Source of the DNA: Accumulibacter sp.
GTDB lineage: Bacteria; Pseudomonadota; Gammaproteobacteria; Burkholderiales; Rhodocyclaceae
NCBI GenBank assembly: GCA_017302455.1
Contig: JAFLDO010000039.1
Location: forward strand, 1 to 46,485
Direction of reading: 5' to 3'
DNA length: 46,485 bases
Shown here: positions 35,795 through 45,455 of the stretch, in pieces
How positions within the stretch are numbered: the stretch's first letter is position 1
Layout: every line of letters starts with the position of its first letter
Position numbers and translations under genes: made by a program
The notes under the pieces: generated by a model
What the model was told of the DNA's origin: nothing
Seen by the model: the letters and a program-made list of their open reading frames with translations, nothing else
Database searches by the model: none

Positions 35795-36418
35795 ATGAAA
35801 GCACGCCTGACAATGTTCGTTGCAGCCATCTGCCTCGCTGCACCACCGCTCGCCGCCCAGCAGTGGTCCTGGGACCCGATGAAGGATGTCGAGAACGTCC
35901 TGCCCCAGGGGGTTCCCAATGAAGGCAAGGTCATCCAGGCCAGGCATCAGGTTCGGGAGATGTCACAGGACGCACTGAGCGCGCTGTACGAGATCGCGCC
36001 GGGTGCGCAGCGTGCGATCGAGCGTTCGGCCGGCTACGCAGTGTTCAGCACCTTCGGCATCAAGCTCTTCTTTGCCGGCGGCACGACCGGCAAAGGCATG
36101 GTGGTCAATCAGATGACCGGTCGCCAGACCTTCATGCAGATGGCGCAGGTGCAGGGCGGGCTGGGATTCGGCATCGCGAAGAGTCGCCTGATCTTCGTCT
36201 TCGCCAGCGAGCAGGCCTTGCGCAACTTCATTGACCAGGGCTGGGAGTTCGGTGGCCAGGCCAACCTCTCGGCGATGGCTGGCGGTCAGGGCACCATGTT
36301 CACCGGCGCCGCCTCGGTGGCCCCGGGCGTTTACCTGTATCAACTGACGGAGACCGGGCTCTCCGCAACGCTCAGCGTGTCGGGGACGAAATTCTTCAAG
36401 GATTCGGACCTCAACTGA
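35795..36418 (+). CDS. SYLF/YSC84-domain lipid-binding protein
   Basis: 207 aa; GGAGG 7 nt before ATG 35795 sets the start. A signal peptide ends at PPLAA/QQWSW (~residue 21). The mature protein carries a SYLF domain: AIERSAGYAVFSTFGIKLFF, GKGMVVNQMTG, QGGLGFGIAKSRLIFVF and a C-terminal GVYLYQLTETGLSATLS with KFF. SYLF proteins bind phosphoinositide-like lipids in eukaryotes; bacterial members are exported and of unknown role, probably periplasmic or outer-membrane associated. Single gene, flanked by the two copies of a 69-nt repeat. Confidence 0.85.
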   Translation: MKARLTMFVAAICLAAPPLAAQQWSWDPMKDVENVLPQGVPNEGKVIQARHQVREMSQDALSALYEIAPGAQRAIERSAGYAVFSTFGIKLFFAGGTTGKGMVVNQMTGRQTFMQMAQVQGGLGFGIAKSRLIFVFASEQALRNFIDQGWEFGGQANLSAMAGGQGTMFTGAASVAPGVYLYQLTETGLSATLSVSGTKFFKDSDLN

Positions 36419-36501
36419 GGGACAGTGGCGGCACCACAGGTGTATTGATTCGCCAATCGACAGGTGGCCAGGGACGGCGCCGCAGCTCCGACTGCAGCGA
36501 A

Positions 36502-36570
36502 TTCCTCGGCAAGCGCTGGCCCTGCAATGCCGAGGAAGAGCCGGAAACCGATGGCTGCCCTAAAGGGCAG
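36502..36570 (+). repeat. Direct repeat, copy B (69 nt)
   Basis: Partner of 35595-35663, about 80% identical by hand alignment. Its last 16 bases form a CTGCCCT-AA-AGGGCAG hairpin (36555-36570) that is not preserved in copy A and has no U-tract. Confidence 0.6.
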
Positions 36571-36607
36571 TAGCCCAAGCGCCTCGCGCCGGGTACGCTG
36601 TACGACC

Positions 36608-37021
36608 ATGCTGACCGCTGGCCTGAATCAGGTGTATGTGGGTGTCGTCGACGATGATGAGAGTCTTCGCCGTGCGCTTGCACGGCTCTTGCGCGCGGCG
36701 GGGATGCAGCCAGTTGCCTATGCCTCCGCCGAAGAGTTTTGCGCGGACATGAAGCGGCCGCGATTTGCTTGCCTCGTGGTCGACATTCAGCTACCGGGGA
36801 GGTCCGGGGTCGATCTCCGCAATCAACTTGCGGCCGATGGCATCGCGACACCTGTCTTCTTCGTTACCGCCCATGACGGCCCCAGGGTGCGCGCGGAAGC
36901 GATGGCCGGCCCGTGTGCGGGCTATTTTCGCAAGACGGATGCCGGCAGCGAGATCCTCGCCGCGATTCGCCGTGTGCTTGCATCGCCTGCCCCCGGGCCC
37001 GGCCAAGGAAGCCAAGCTTGA
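36608..37021 (+). CDS. Single-domain response regulator (FixJ-type receiver)
   Basis: 137 aa from ATG 36608. A CheY-like receiver: acidic pocket VVDDDES, phosphoacceptor Asp in CLVVDIQLPGRSG (~residue 57), Thr in FFVTAHD and Lys in YFRKTDAG. No DNA-binding output domain follows, only a short Pro/Gly-rich tail, so it probably acts through a protein partner or in a phosphorelay. No histidine kinase is adjacent. Confidence 0.85.
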   Translation: MLTAGLNQVYVGVVDDDESLRRALARLLRAAGMQPVAYASAEEFCADMKRPRFACLVVDIQLPGRSGVDLRNQLAADGIATPVFFVTAHDGPRVRAEAMAGPCAGYFRKTDAGSEILAAIRRVLASPAPGPGQGSQA

Positions 37022-37184
37022 GTAGTACTTTTCCAAACAGGCATTCGCTCAATCAGCGAAGAAATCTGCCCTGCAGAGCGTCTTGCAGGAGGCTTGGCTG
37101 ACTGCAGCCTCAGCGGAACTCGGGCTCTTTCTAATTCCGAGTCGGTCTGGCGCGCGCGTTTGCGGAACGGACGGATCGTCGGTC

Positions 37185-37212
37185 CATATGGTCTATAATA
37201 AGAGCTCATATG
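37185..37212 (+). promoter_or_regulatory. Promoter/operator of the second RES/Xre pair
   Basis: A consensus -10 TATAAT at 37194-37199 lies between two CATATG hexamers at 37185-37190 and 37207-37212. Their start-to-start distance is 22 nt, about two helical turns, as expected for an autorepressed antitoxin operator. AAGGAG follows before the ATG at 37233. Confidence 0.5.
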
Positions 37213-37232
37213 ATCCTTCAAGGAGTGTGATC

Positions 37233-37805
37233 ATGGCGAAGGCGACGCTTGGGCGCGGTCAAGTCGGCAAGCCGGATATCCAGGCGGCGGCCAAATCGCC
37301 TGCCAGGTCCGCATCTCGGGTCGAGCAGGTGCGAACAGAATATGTCGTTTCGGCGGGTCGTCCGGCGGCTTCGCTCGCCGCCCAGGGCGCCGCGGGTGCA
37401 TGGGTGCTTTATCGCAACCAGTTCCTGAGCAGTTCGGCTCAGACTCAGATCAGCGAGATTCGCAAGGGGGCGTCGGCCAGCAACCTGATCGGCATGGCAG
37501 AGGCGCTGCGCGTGCCACGCGAACGGATTTATCAACTGATCGGCCTCTCGGCCTCGACAGCCAAGCGCAAGCTGGCCCGCAACGAAACGCTGGACCCGCC
37601 GATGACCGAACGCCTCAACCGCATTGGCGCCATCGAGAAACTGGCCGAGGATACTTTCGGCGACCCGGTCATGGCCAGTGCATGGTTGCAGACCAGCAAT
37701 CTGGGACTGGGCAACGTGGCGCCACTGTCACTGCTCGATACCGAAATCGGTTGCCGCGAAGTGTCGCGGATTTTGAATGCCATCGCCTACGGCGGCGCGG
37801 CCTGA
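37233..37805 (+). CDS. ParS/Xre-MbcA-type antitoxin
   Basis: 190 aa; AAGGAG 8 nt upstream of ATG 37233. Residues 1-75 are Ala/Arg/Ser-rich and probably disordered. An Xre-like region follows (RKGASASNLIGMAEALRV, RIYQLIGLSASTAKRKL) and then the toxin-binding domain (MTERLNRIGAIEKLAEDTFG, GNVAPLSLLDTEIG, SRILNAIAYGG). This last part is the typical ParS/MbcA signature. It represses and neutralises the RES toxin whose start codon shares one base with its stop codon. Confidence 0.9.
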   Translation: MAKATLGRGQVGKPDIQAAAKSPARSASRVEQVRTEYVVSAGRPAASLAAQGAAGAWVLYRNQFLSSSAQTQISEIRKGASASNLIGMAEALRVPRERIYQLIGLSASTAKRKLARNETLDPPMTERLNRIGAIEKLAEDTFGDPVMASAWLQTSNLGLGNVAPLSLLDTEIGCREVSRILNAIAYGGAA

Positions 37806-38242
37806 TGCGCGCCTGGCACATCGCCAAGGCGAGGCATGCCCTCGACCGTAGCGGTGCTGGCGGGCTGGTCGATGGCGGACGTTGGCACGCGCAGGGCACG
37901 CCGGTGATCTACGCTGGCGTGAGCGTCGAAATCTGTGCAATGGAAAAGCTCGCTCATACGGGCACTTTCCTGCCGGTCGATCTGTTGTTGGTCTCACTGA
38001 CGTTGCCGGACGATGCCACGCTCTACGAAACGGCCGATATCGAGGCGCTGGACGGCTGGGAGGCGACGCCGCCCGGTCCAGCGTCCGTCGATTTCGGTAC
38101 GGATTTCTTGCGATCAGCGCGGGCGCTCGGGCTGATCGTCCCGTCGGTCATCGTGCCGGAGGCGCGCAACCTGATCCTGAACCCCTTGCATCCCCGGTTT
38201 GCCGAAGTTCAACTCGCGGTGGAGCGGCCTTTCGTTTTTTGA
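37805..38242 (+). CDS. RES-domain toxin, short type
   Basis: 145 aa, start TGATG-coupled to the antitoxin. The compact RES domain is complete: MRAWHIAKARHALDRSGAGG, then GGRWHAQGTPVIYAG with the Arg, SVEICAMEKLAH with the Glu, and SVIVPEARNLILNPLHPRF with the Ser. Members degrade or use NAD+. It is shorter and of a different subgroup from the RES protein at 26406-27116, so the two did not arise by local duplication. Confidence 0.92.
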   Translation: MRAWHIAKARHALDRSGAGGLVDGGRWHAQGTPVIYAGVSVEICAMEKLAHTGTFLPVDLLLVSLTLPDDATLYETADIEALDGWEATPPGPASVDFGTDFLRSARALGLIVPSVIVPEARNLILNPLHPRFAEVQLAVERPFVF

Positions 38243-38629
38243 CCAACGGCTACGGCCGCTCGCTTCTTGACCGCGGACCGGCAAACGCCTCTGATACGTC
38301 GTCCCAACCGCGGCGCCGGCTGCATAGCGCCTCCAATGGGCTCACCGGCTGTGAAGAGCGAGAATGAGAAGCTGGCCATGATGGCGTTGAGACGCGCGGC
38401 GACCGAACGCAGGTCGTCGCTGATCGCGGTGGTGACCTCGACCTTGTTGCTCGATTCGCCCAATGTCCGGAACAGCGTATCGAGCGTCTGCTGCAGGAGC
38501 CTTCGACGTCAGCGAAATCCTCATGCGTACCGCAGCCAGGACGACCCGAGATGCGACGGTCATGGCACTGAGCTGCCCTCACTCGCTTGCACGACCCATC
38601 GCCTTCTTGCGGGCAGATGGCGCAGCGCC
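38243..38629. other. Intergenic region, possible chemoreceptor debris
   Basis: On the minus strand around 38490-38355 the frame reads LLQQTLDTLFRTLGESSNKV followed by TTAISDDLRSVAARLNAIM. This resembles the extreme C-terminal end of a methyl-accepting chemotaxis protein. No start and no signalling hairpin are present. Nothing else is recognisable. Confidence 0.25.
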
Positions 38630-39286
38630 TTACCAGCGCGGCAAGCGTTCTGTCAGGAGCCGCTCGGATAGGTCCTCGTAATGCGAGATGTCGTTGAACA
38701 AGCGCAAGCGGGCGCGAACCTCGCTCATGAAGTCGAGAAGGCTCAGCGCTGCGGGACTTTGCTCGAGGCGATCGCGATAGCCCCGCATGTCGAAGCCCAG
38801 GAGGCTACTGACCAGCAGTCGGTTGGTTCCCTTGTGGGATACCAACAGGACCGTGCCGTGGCGATGCCGCTCGACTATCGCGCGCAACGCGGGCAATGCC
38901 CGGTTGAGCACATTGACACCCGATTCTCCACCCAGGGGAGCGATAGCGAATGGATCCTCCTGCCAGACGGCGTACTCGGCCGGGAACGTGCTCTCGACCT
39001 CCGATCGACGCAGCCCTTCCCAGTGGCCATAATCGATTTCGCGCAACCCAGCCTCGGCTATCGGCTCCAGACCGTGGGGAAGCGCCAAGGTGCGCGCGGT
39101 TTCCATGGTGCGCCCCAACGGACTGGCGTAGACGGCGTCCAGCTTCTCTCGTTTCAGCCGCGCCGCCAAACATGCCACCTGCCTGCGGCCTTCGTCGGAG
39201 AGGGGCACATCAGAGGAACCGGCGAATCGGTCTTCGGCGGTTAGGTCGGTGGCACCGTGGCGCACCAGATAGATTCGGGTCGGCAT
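38630..39286 (-). CDS. Histidine phosphatase family protein (CobC/PhoE-like)
   Basis: 218 aa. Phosphohistidine motif YLVRHGATDL at the N-terminus, then SPLGRTMETARTLA, REIDYGHWEGL (acid/base Glu region) and VSHKGTNRLLVSSLLG with the second catalytic His. This is the branch-1 phosphoglycerate-mutase-like superfamily; the closest functional types are alpha-ribazole-phosphate phosphatase and broad-specificity phosphatases, which cannot be told apart here. It lies 48 nt downstream of the carbonic anhydrase gene on the same strand and may share its transcript. Confidence 0.88.
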   Translation of the reverse strand: MPTRIYLVRHGATDLTAEDRFAGSSDVPLSDEGRRQVACLAARLKREKLDAVYASPLGRTMETARTLALPHGLEPIAEAGLREIDYGHWEGLRRSEVESTFPAEYAVWQEDPFAIAPLGGESGVNVLNRALPALRAIVERHRHGTVLLVSHKGTNRLLVSSLLGFDMRGYRDRLEQSPAALSLLDFMSEVRARLRLFNDISHYEDLSERLLTERLPRW

Positions 39287-39334
39287 CGAGTTGCCCTGTG
39301 TTCGTCAGCCCGCGTCCACTTGCCGCCGGGTGCG

Positions 39335-40000
39335 CTACGCGCGGACCGTGTAACGCGCATGGGCCGCCGCCACCGCCTGGGCGATGGCCGAATCCACTTC
39401 GGCTTCCTCGTTGAAGGAAGCTTGCAGGTCTTGCAGACGACCATCTTCCAGACCATAAATCCAGGCATGCAACATAAGGGGCTGGTGACGTTTCCAGGCG
39501 TCGCCGACCAGCGTCGTGCGGGCAACATTGCGCACCTGATCGATCACGTTCAGTTCGCACAGGGCGCGCCAGCGGGCCGTGTTGTCCGGCAGCGCCGCGA
39601 GGAAATCGATGTGCCGATCGCGCACATCCTGGATGTGGCGCAACCAGTTGTCGATCAATCCCAGGGAGGGCCCTTCCAGAGCCGCGCGGACACCGCCGCA
39701 GCCGTAGTGACCGCAAACGATGATGTGGCGGACTTTGAGCACATCGATGGCGTACTGCATTACCGACAGGCAGTTGAGGTCCGTATGCACCACGACGTTG
39801 GCGATATTTCGATGCACGAAAACTTCGCCCGGCTTCAGGCCGGTGATCTGATTCGCCGGCACCCGGCTGTCCGAACACCCTATCCACAGGTAGTCAGGGT
39901 CCTGCAAGCCGGCCAGGCCGGCAAAGAAATTGGGGTCAGCTGCTCGCATGTCCTCAGCCCAGCGGGTGTTGGCGGCAAACAGTTCAGGCAGATATTTCAT
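39335..40000 (-). CDS. can: Beta-class carbonic anhydrase
   Basis: 221 aa from ATG 40000; the open frame extends upstream but the usual start MKYLPELFAANTRWAEDM is here. Zinc ligands are in WIGCSDSRVPANQ (Cys, with the Asp-Arg dyad) and HIIVCGHYGCGGVRAAL (His and Cys). It interconverts CO2 and bicarbonate in the cytoplasm, supplying carboxylases. The neighbouring malate dehydrogenase and PEPCK genes on the same strand work on C4 acids and CO2, which gives a plausible metabolic grouping. Confidence 0.93.
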   Translation of the reverse strand: MKYLPELFAANTRWAEDMRAADPNFFAGLAGLQDPDYLWIGCSDSRVPANQITGLKPGEVFVHRNIANVVVHTDLNCLSVMQYAIDVLKVRHIIVCGHYGCGGVRAALEGPSLGLIDNWLRHIQDVRDRHIDFLAALPDNTARWRALCELNVIDQVRNVARTTLVGDAWKRHQPLMLHAWIYGLEDGRLQDLQASFNEEAEVDSAIAQAVAAAHARYTVRA

Positions 40001-40191
40001 ACTGGAGTCTTTCCATGAGTGGACGCATAACGGCGGCGACGTGCCGGACACCGAACGCCGCGCCACGATACGGCGAACGAAGAATGAGCGCAACTGCCTG
40101 CCGGCAATCCGACCGGCTGCTGAACGCTGGACGCTGGTCCGGGCAACCGAGCGGAGTCGGTCAGCCCAGCGCCCAGCCAATGCGACAATAC

Positions 40192-41169
<978 letters not shown>

Positions 41170-41247
41170 TCAGACTTGATCGCTCGGGCAGCGCCCGCGG
41201 CAGCAGATTGCCCCGGGGGCGCGGCCGGCAGGGTCAGCGACGACCGT

Positions 41248-43104
41248 TCAATGGGCCTCGTGCGCCAGTTCCCATTTCTCGGGCGAACGCCAGAGTCGCG
41301 AGCGCAGCAATTCGCGTTCGAAGATGAACTCCTTGGGCAGGCGGTCAAAGAACATGTCGAACTGCTCTTCGTGCGCATGCGCCTCGGCCGAGCCTGCTTT
41401 GCGGCCGACCGACATCAGGTCATAGAAGGTGTCGCTCGGATAGTCGAGGCCGTTCCATTCAAGGTCTTCGTGGCGCGGCATCCAGCCCATCGGGCTTTCG
41501 ATGCCGAAGCCGCGGCCGTGCACCCGATCGACGATCCATTTCAGTACGCGCATGTTTTCACCGAAGCCCGGCCAAAGGAATTTGCCGTCTTCGCCCTTGC
41601 GGAACCAGTTGACGCGGAAGATGCGCGGCGGATTGGGCACTTGGCGACCGACGTTCAGCCAGTGGCTGAAATAGTCCGCCATGTTGTAGCCGCAGAACGG
41701 CAGCATCGCCATGGGGTCTCGACGCATCGCCGCCTGGCCGATCGCCGCGGCTGTCGCTTCGGAACCCATGGTGGCGGCCAGATAGACGCCGTGACTCCAG
41801 TTGAACGCCTGGAACACCAACGGCATGTCCTTGCTCATTCTGCCGCCGAAGACGAAAGCGCTGATCGCTACGCCAGCCGGGTTCTCCCAATCCGCGTCGA
41901 TACTCGGACACTGGCTGGCCGGCGCCGTGAAGCGCGCGTTGGGATGCGCCGCCACGCGGCCGCAGCCGGGCGTCCAGTCCTCGCCCTTCCAGTCGATGGC
42001 ATGCGCCGGCGGCGGGCCGTCCATGCCTTCCCACCAGACATCACCGTCGTCGGTCAGAGCGGCGTTGGTGACGATACAGTTCTTCTGTATGGTCAACATG
42101 GCGTTGGGGTTGGAACTCATGTTGGTGCCGGGAGCAACGCCGAAGAAGCCGGCTTCGGGATTGATCGCGCGCAGCCTCCCGTCCGGCGCCTTCTTGATCC
42201 ACGCGATGTCGTCACCCACCGTGGTGACCTTCCAGCCCTCGAAGCCCGTGGGCGGAACCAGCATGGCCAGATTGGTCTTGCCGCAGGCACTGGGGAAAGC
42301 GGCGCCGAGGTAGGTCTTTTCTCCCTGCGGCGATTCGAGGCCCATGATCAGCATGTGTTCGGCGAGCCAGCCCTCATCGCGGGCCATTACGGAGGCGATG
42401 CGCAGTGCCAGGCACTTCTTGCCGAGGAGCGCATTGCCGCCATAGCCCGAACCGTAGGACCAGATCTCGTAGGTCTCCGGGTAATGCACGATGTACTTGC
42501 GCTTGATGTCCGCCTCGCACGGCCACGGGACGTCCTGCTGCCCCGGCGCGAGCGGCGCGCCCACGGAGTGAACGCAGGGGATGAAGAAGCCGTCGCTGCC
42601 GAGTACGTCGAGCACGGCACGGCCCATCCGGGTCATGATTCCCATGTTCACCACGACATAGGGGCTGTCGGTGATTTCGATGCCGATCTTGGCGATCGGT
42701 GAGCCCAGCGGACCCATGCTGAACGGGATCACGTACATCGTTCGTCCGCGCATGCAGCCGTCGAACAGCCCGTTCAAAGTGGCACGCATTTCCGCCGGCG
42801 GGGCCCAATTGTTCGTTGGGCCCGCATCCTCCTTGTTGATGGAGCAAATAAAGGTTCGGTCCTCGACCCTTCCGACATCGGAAGGGTGTGAGCGTGCGAG
42901 GTAGGAAGCTGCCCGCTTTTCCGGATTGAGGCGGATGAAGGTCCCGCCTTCGACCATCAGGTTGCACAAGCGGTCGTATTCGGCTTTCGAGCCATCACAC
43001 CAGACGACCTGCTCCGGTTTGCACAGCACCCGCACCTCCTCGACCCAGGCAATCAGTTTCGGGTTGTTGGTCGGAACACTGACGGGGTTCGTTGCGTTGC
43101 TCAT
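41248..43104 (-). CDS. pckG: Phosphoenolpyruvate carboxykinase (GTP)
   Basis: 618 aa. Start at ATG 43104, preceded by GAGGAGAAAC. The kinase-1a loop [13 protein letters not shown] with its reactive Cys, metal/GTP site [24 protein letters not shown], and substrate loop [14 protein letters not shown] are conserved. In the usual FGGRR loop the second Arg is Met ([12 protein letters not shown]), a subfamily trait. It converts oxaloacetate + GTP to PEP + CO2 + GDP. In polyphosphate-accumulating bacteria this node balances gluconeogenesis and anaerobic carbon use. A promoter and a palindrome lie upstream, next to a divergent MarR regulator. Confidence 0.97.
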   Translation of the reverse strand: MSNATNPVSVPTNNPKLIAWVEEVRVLCKPEQVVWCDGSKAEYDRLCNLMVEGGTFIRLNPEKRAASYLARSHPSDVGRVEDRTFICSINKEDAGPTNNWAPPAEMRATLNGLFDGCMRGRTMYVIPFSMGPLGSPIAKIGIEITDSPYVVVNMGIMTRMGRAVLDVLGSDGFFIPCVHSVGAPLAPGQQDVPWPCEADIKRKYIVHYPETYEIWSYGSGYGGNALLGKKCLALRIASVMARDEGWLAEHMLIMGLESPQGEKTYLGAAFPSACGKTNLAMLVPPTGFEGWKVTTVGDDIAWIKKAPDGRLRAINPEAGFFGVAPGTNMSSNPNAMLTIQKNCIVTNAALTDDGDVWWEGMDGPPPAHAIDWKGEDWTPGCGRVAAHPNARFTAPASQCPSIDADWENPAGVAISAFVFGGRMSKDMPLVFQAFNWSHGVYLAATMGSEATAAAIGQAAMRRDPMAMLPFCGYNMADYFSHWLNVGRQVPNPPRIFRVNWFRKGEDGKFLWPGFGENMRVLKWIVDRVHGRGFGIESPMGWMPRHEDLEWNGLDYPSDTFYDLMSVGRKAGSAEAHAHEEQFDMFFDRLPKEFIFERELLRSRLWRSPEKWELAHEAH

Positions 43105-43221
43105 GTTTCTCCTCTTTCCTCGGTAGTGGTAATCAGCCTGCAGCACCCGTCGCATGTAGCTCGCCAAGCTCGATCACGAGACGGAACCTAGCGACGGCCT
43201 AAAGACCTTGTTGACGAGAGG

Positions 43222-43251
43222 ATATTACTATGCTCGCCTACCAACAGTCAA
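43222..43251 (-). promoter_or_regulatory. Probable pckG promoter
   Basis: Minus strand: -35 TTGACT (43251-43246), 18-nt spacer, -10 TAATAT (43227-43222). About 115 nt of leader precede the pckG ATG. The palindrome at 43259-43270 lies just upstream of the -35. Confidence 0.55.
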
Positions 43252-43258
43252 CTTATAA

Positions 43259-43270
43259 TAAGCATGCTTA
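43259..43270. promoter_or_regulatory. Candidate MarR operator between pckG and marR-like gene
   Basis: TAAGCATGCTTA is a perfect 12-nt palindrome of the AT-rich type bound by MarR/SlyA dimers. A plus-strand -10 TATAAT (43254-43259) touches its left end, and the pckG -35 lies 8 nt from it. One bound dimer could act on both promoters. The remainder of this 369-nt region shows nothing else. Confidence 0.5.
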
Positions 43271-43473
43271 CTATTTTCTGGTATTGGCTGCGGTCAGGCA
43301 GGTGCGTTGTGCAAGCGGCATCCACAGACTCCCCCATGTTCTCGGCGGTTCCCCGCTCGCTCGTCGCATGCCGGGGAAACTGGGATAATCTGCGGCTAAC
43401 GCCTGCGCTGCGCACAGCACCGTCGTGCCGGCAGCCAAGGGCCATTCCCTAGATCGTCACTGAGGCCGCATCC

Positions 43474-43962
43474 ATGTTCATCGATGATTCCCAACGAGGC
43501 CCGGGCTTCCTCTTGACCGAGTCCGCGCGACTGCTGCGCAAACTGATCGATCGACGATTGCAGCCACTCGGCTTGACGCGTGCCCAATGGTCGATATTGG
43601 CGATCCTGTCGAATCAGGAGGGGCTTTCCCAGTCGCAGATATCGGCCAAGCTCGAGATCGAAAAATCCACGGCCGGCCGCCTGATCGATCAGGTCGAGAA
43701 GAGCGGCTGGATCGAACGGCGTCCAATTGCCGGCGATCGGCGCGTATGGGGAATCCATTTGACCGACCGAGCGCGACAATTGCTCGTGCAGGTCGAGACC
43801 GTCATTCTCCGTAGTCGTACGGAAATGCTGCAAGGCCTGTCAGCAGCACAACAAGACTACTTGTCCGAGATCCTGCAAACCGTAAAGGCGAGTCTCTCCG
43901 GGGCCCTTGAACTTGACCGGTCAGAACCTCACGCGCGGAGATCCGAAGACACTATCGGCTGA
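43474..43962 (+). CDS. MarR-family transcriptional regulator
   Basis: 162 aa; GAGG upstream of ATG 43474. Winged helix-turn-helix: LTRAQWSILAILSNQEGLSQ, QISAKLEIEKSTAGRLIDQV (recognition helix), wing RRPIAGDRRVWGIHLTDRAR. N- and C-terminal helices (LTESARLLRKLIDRRL; EILQTVKASLSGAL) form the dimer interface. It should bind a short palindrome and release on a small ligand. It is divergent from pckG, and the only clear palindrome between them is at 43259-43270; autoregulation and control of pckG are inferred. Confidence 0.9.
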   Translation: MFIDDSQRGPGFLLTESARLLRKLIDRRLQPLGLTRAQWSILAILSNQEGLSQSQISAKLEIEKSTAGRLIDQVEKSGWIERRPIAGDRRVWGIHLTDRARQLLVQVETVILRSRTEMLQGLSAAQQDYLSEILQTVKASLSGALELDRSEPHARRSEDTIG

Positions 43963-44095
43963 ATTCTTGCTGCCGGCGCCGATAACCGGCCGCTGCAGGG
44001 GAACGCGGCCTGAAGTGGCCGCGTTCCTCATGTCTGTCGACGTATCCCACCGGTGTTGGACTAAACTAACCGGACCTGACCCACCGGAGATATTC

Positions 44096-44284
44096 ATGCA
44101 GACGTCCAAAATTCACGAACCCAAGACCCAGCTGTCGCGGTTGGTCGAACACGCCGCCAAAGGCGAGTCGTTCGTGATCGCCAAAGCCGGCCAGGTCACG
44201 GTCCCGGAAGCCGGCATATTCAATTCGCTGGGCCGCGACAAAATGGTGGCGGCGTACACCACAAGTCCGGTTCGTCTGGTCTGA
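44096..44284 (+). CDS. Short Phd/YefM-type antitoxin, probably degenerate
   Basis: 62 aa; GGAG 7 nt before ATG 44096. The first ~37 residues (KIHEPKTQLSRLVEHAAKGE, SFVIAKAGQVTV) are the Phd DNA-binding fold. After that the sequence departs from the family: the expected toxin-binding tail (~80-90 aa in total) is replaced by PEAGIFNSLGRDKMVAAYTT. No Doc or PIN toxin gene follows. It looks like a truncated, orphaned antitoxin, though it may still bind DNA. Confidence 0.65.
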   Translation: MQTSKIHEPKTQLSRLVEHAAKGESFVIAKAGQVTVPEAGIFNSLGRDKMVAAYTTSPVRLV

Positions 44285-44426
44285 AAGGCCGCGAATACTT
44301 CGGTCACGTCCGCCTTACCCGCCGCCCTTCCCGCATCAGCGGCAGTCTGTCCAGCAACCGGCTGGACCAAGGCGATTTCCCCGCAATGCAACTCCAACTG
44401 CAATTCTTCACACCACAAGGAACCGT

Positions 44427-45341
44427 ATGAAATTGCTCAACTCCAGAATCCTGCTGGCCAGCGCTGCGTCGCTGCTGGTCCTCGGCGCCTGCAACTCCGA
44501 CCAGAATGCCAAGCCCGCTGCCGTTGCCCCGGCAGCGAAAGAAGCCGCCGAGGCAACCGTAAACGGCGTTGTCATCAGCAAGAAACGTGTGGACATGATC
44601 GTCAAGCAAGCTGGCGGCAACGGCCAGGCGGACAGCCCGGAGGCCAGACAAGGCATCGTCGACAAGCTGATCATGCAGACGCTGGTTGCCGAGGAAGCCG
44701 TCAAGAAGGGCCTGGACAAGTCGCCTGAAGTGATCGAACAAATTGACCTGATGCGTCAATCCGTTCTGGCCAGCGCCTACGTTCAGGACTTGATCAAGAA
44801 CGGTGCGGCCAGCGACGAAGTCCTGAAAGCCGAGTACGAGAGGATCAAGGCCACGATCACCGGCTCCGAATACAAGGCACGCCACATTCTCGTCGAGAAG
44901 GAAGCCGAAGCCACGGCCATCATCGCCAAGCTCAAGAAGGATCCCGGAGCGTTCGCGAAGCTGGCCATGGAGAAATCGAAAGATGCCGGCTCCAAGGCAA
45001 GTGGTGGCGAGTTGGGCTGGTTCGACCTGAGCAGAATGGTTCCGGAATTTGCCGCTGCTGTCAGCAAGCTTGAAAAAGGAGCCATCACACAGGAGCCCGT
45101 CAAGACCCCGTATGGCTATCATGTCATTCAGCTGGAGGATTCCAAGCCCATCGAGGCACCTCCTTTTGAGGAAGTCAAACCCCATCTGGCGCAGCAGGTT
45201 CAGCAGCAAAACCTGAAGAAACACCTTGACGATCTCAAGGCGAAGGCCAAGATCGAGTCAGCGACCACACCGGCAGCCGCGCCGGCACCGGCGCCAGCCG
45301 CCGCACCCACAGCACCCGCCGCACCCACAGCTGCCAAGTAA
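44427..45341 (+). CDS. PpiC-type peptidyl-prolyl isomerase lipoprotein (EpsD-like)
   Basis: 304 aa. Lipobox LVLGAC (Cys at residue 22) after a short signal peptide. A SurA-like N-terminal helical region (~45-140) precedes the parvulin domain (~147-240): EYKARHILVEKEAEA, KSKDAGSKASGGELGWFDLS and TPYGYHVIQLEDSKP, the core parvulin blocks. The tail is Ala/Pro-rich low complexity. It would act in the periplasm on secreted or outer-membrane proteins. Related lipoproteins named EpsD occur in exopolysaccharide loci, but no such genes are adjacent. Confidence 0.9.
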   Translation: MKLLNSRILLASAASLLVLGACNSDQNAKPAAVAPAAKEAAEATVNGVVISKKRVDMIVKQAGGNGQADSPEARQGIVDKLIMQTLVAEEAVKKGLDKSPEVIEQIDLMRQSVLASAYVQDLIKNGAASDEVLKAEYERIKATITGSEYKARHILVEKEAEATAIIAKLKKDPGAFAKLAMEKSKDAGSKASGGELGWFDLSRMVPEFAAAVSKLEKGAITQEPVKTPYGYHVIQLEDSKPIEAPPFEEVKPHLAQQVQQQNLKKHLDDLKAKAKIESATTPAAAPAPAPAAAPTAPAAPTAAK

Positions 45342-45355
45342 GCCCGGCCAAACTG

Positions 45356-45391
45356 CTCATTCGTCGCGGCACGCCTGGCGCGGCGAATGAG
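45356..45391. terminator. Long stem-loop downstream of the PpiC-type gene
   Basis: CTCATTCGTCGCG and CGCGGCGAATGAG form a 13-bp stem with one G:U-type mismatch around a 10-nt loop. There is no U-tract, so termination would be inefficient or the element protects the 3' end. Confidence 0.45.
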
Positions 45392-45455
45392 CCGGGTGCC
45401 GGATGTCAGTTCCCAAGCGATGGAAATCACTCTTGACGTTCATGGGAGACATGAA

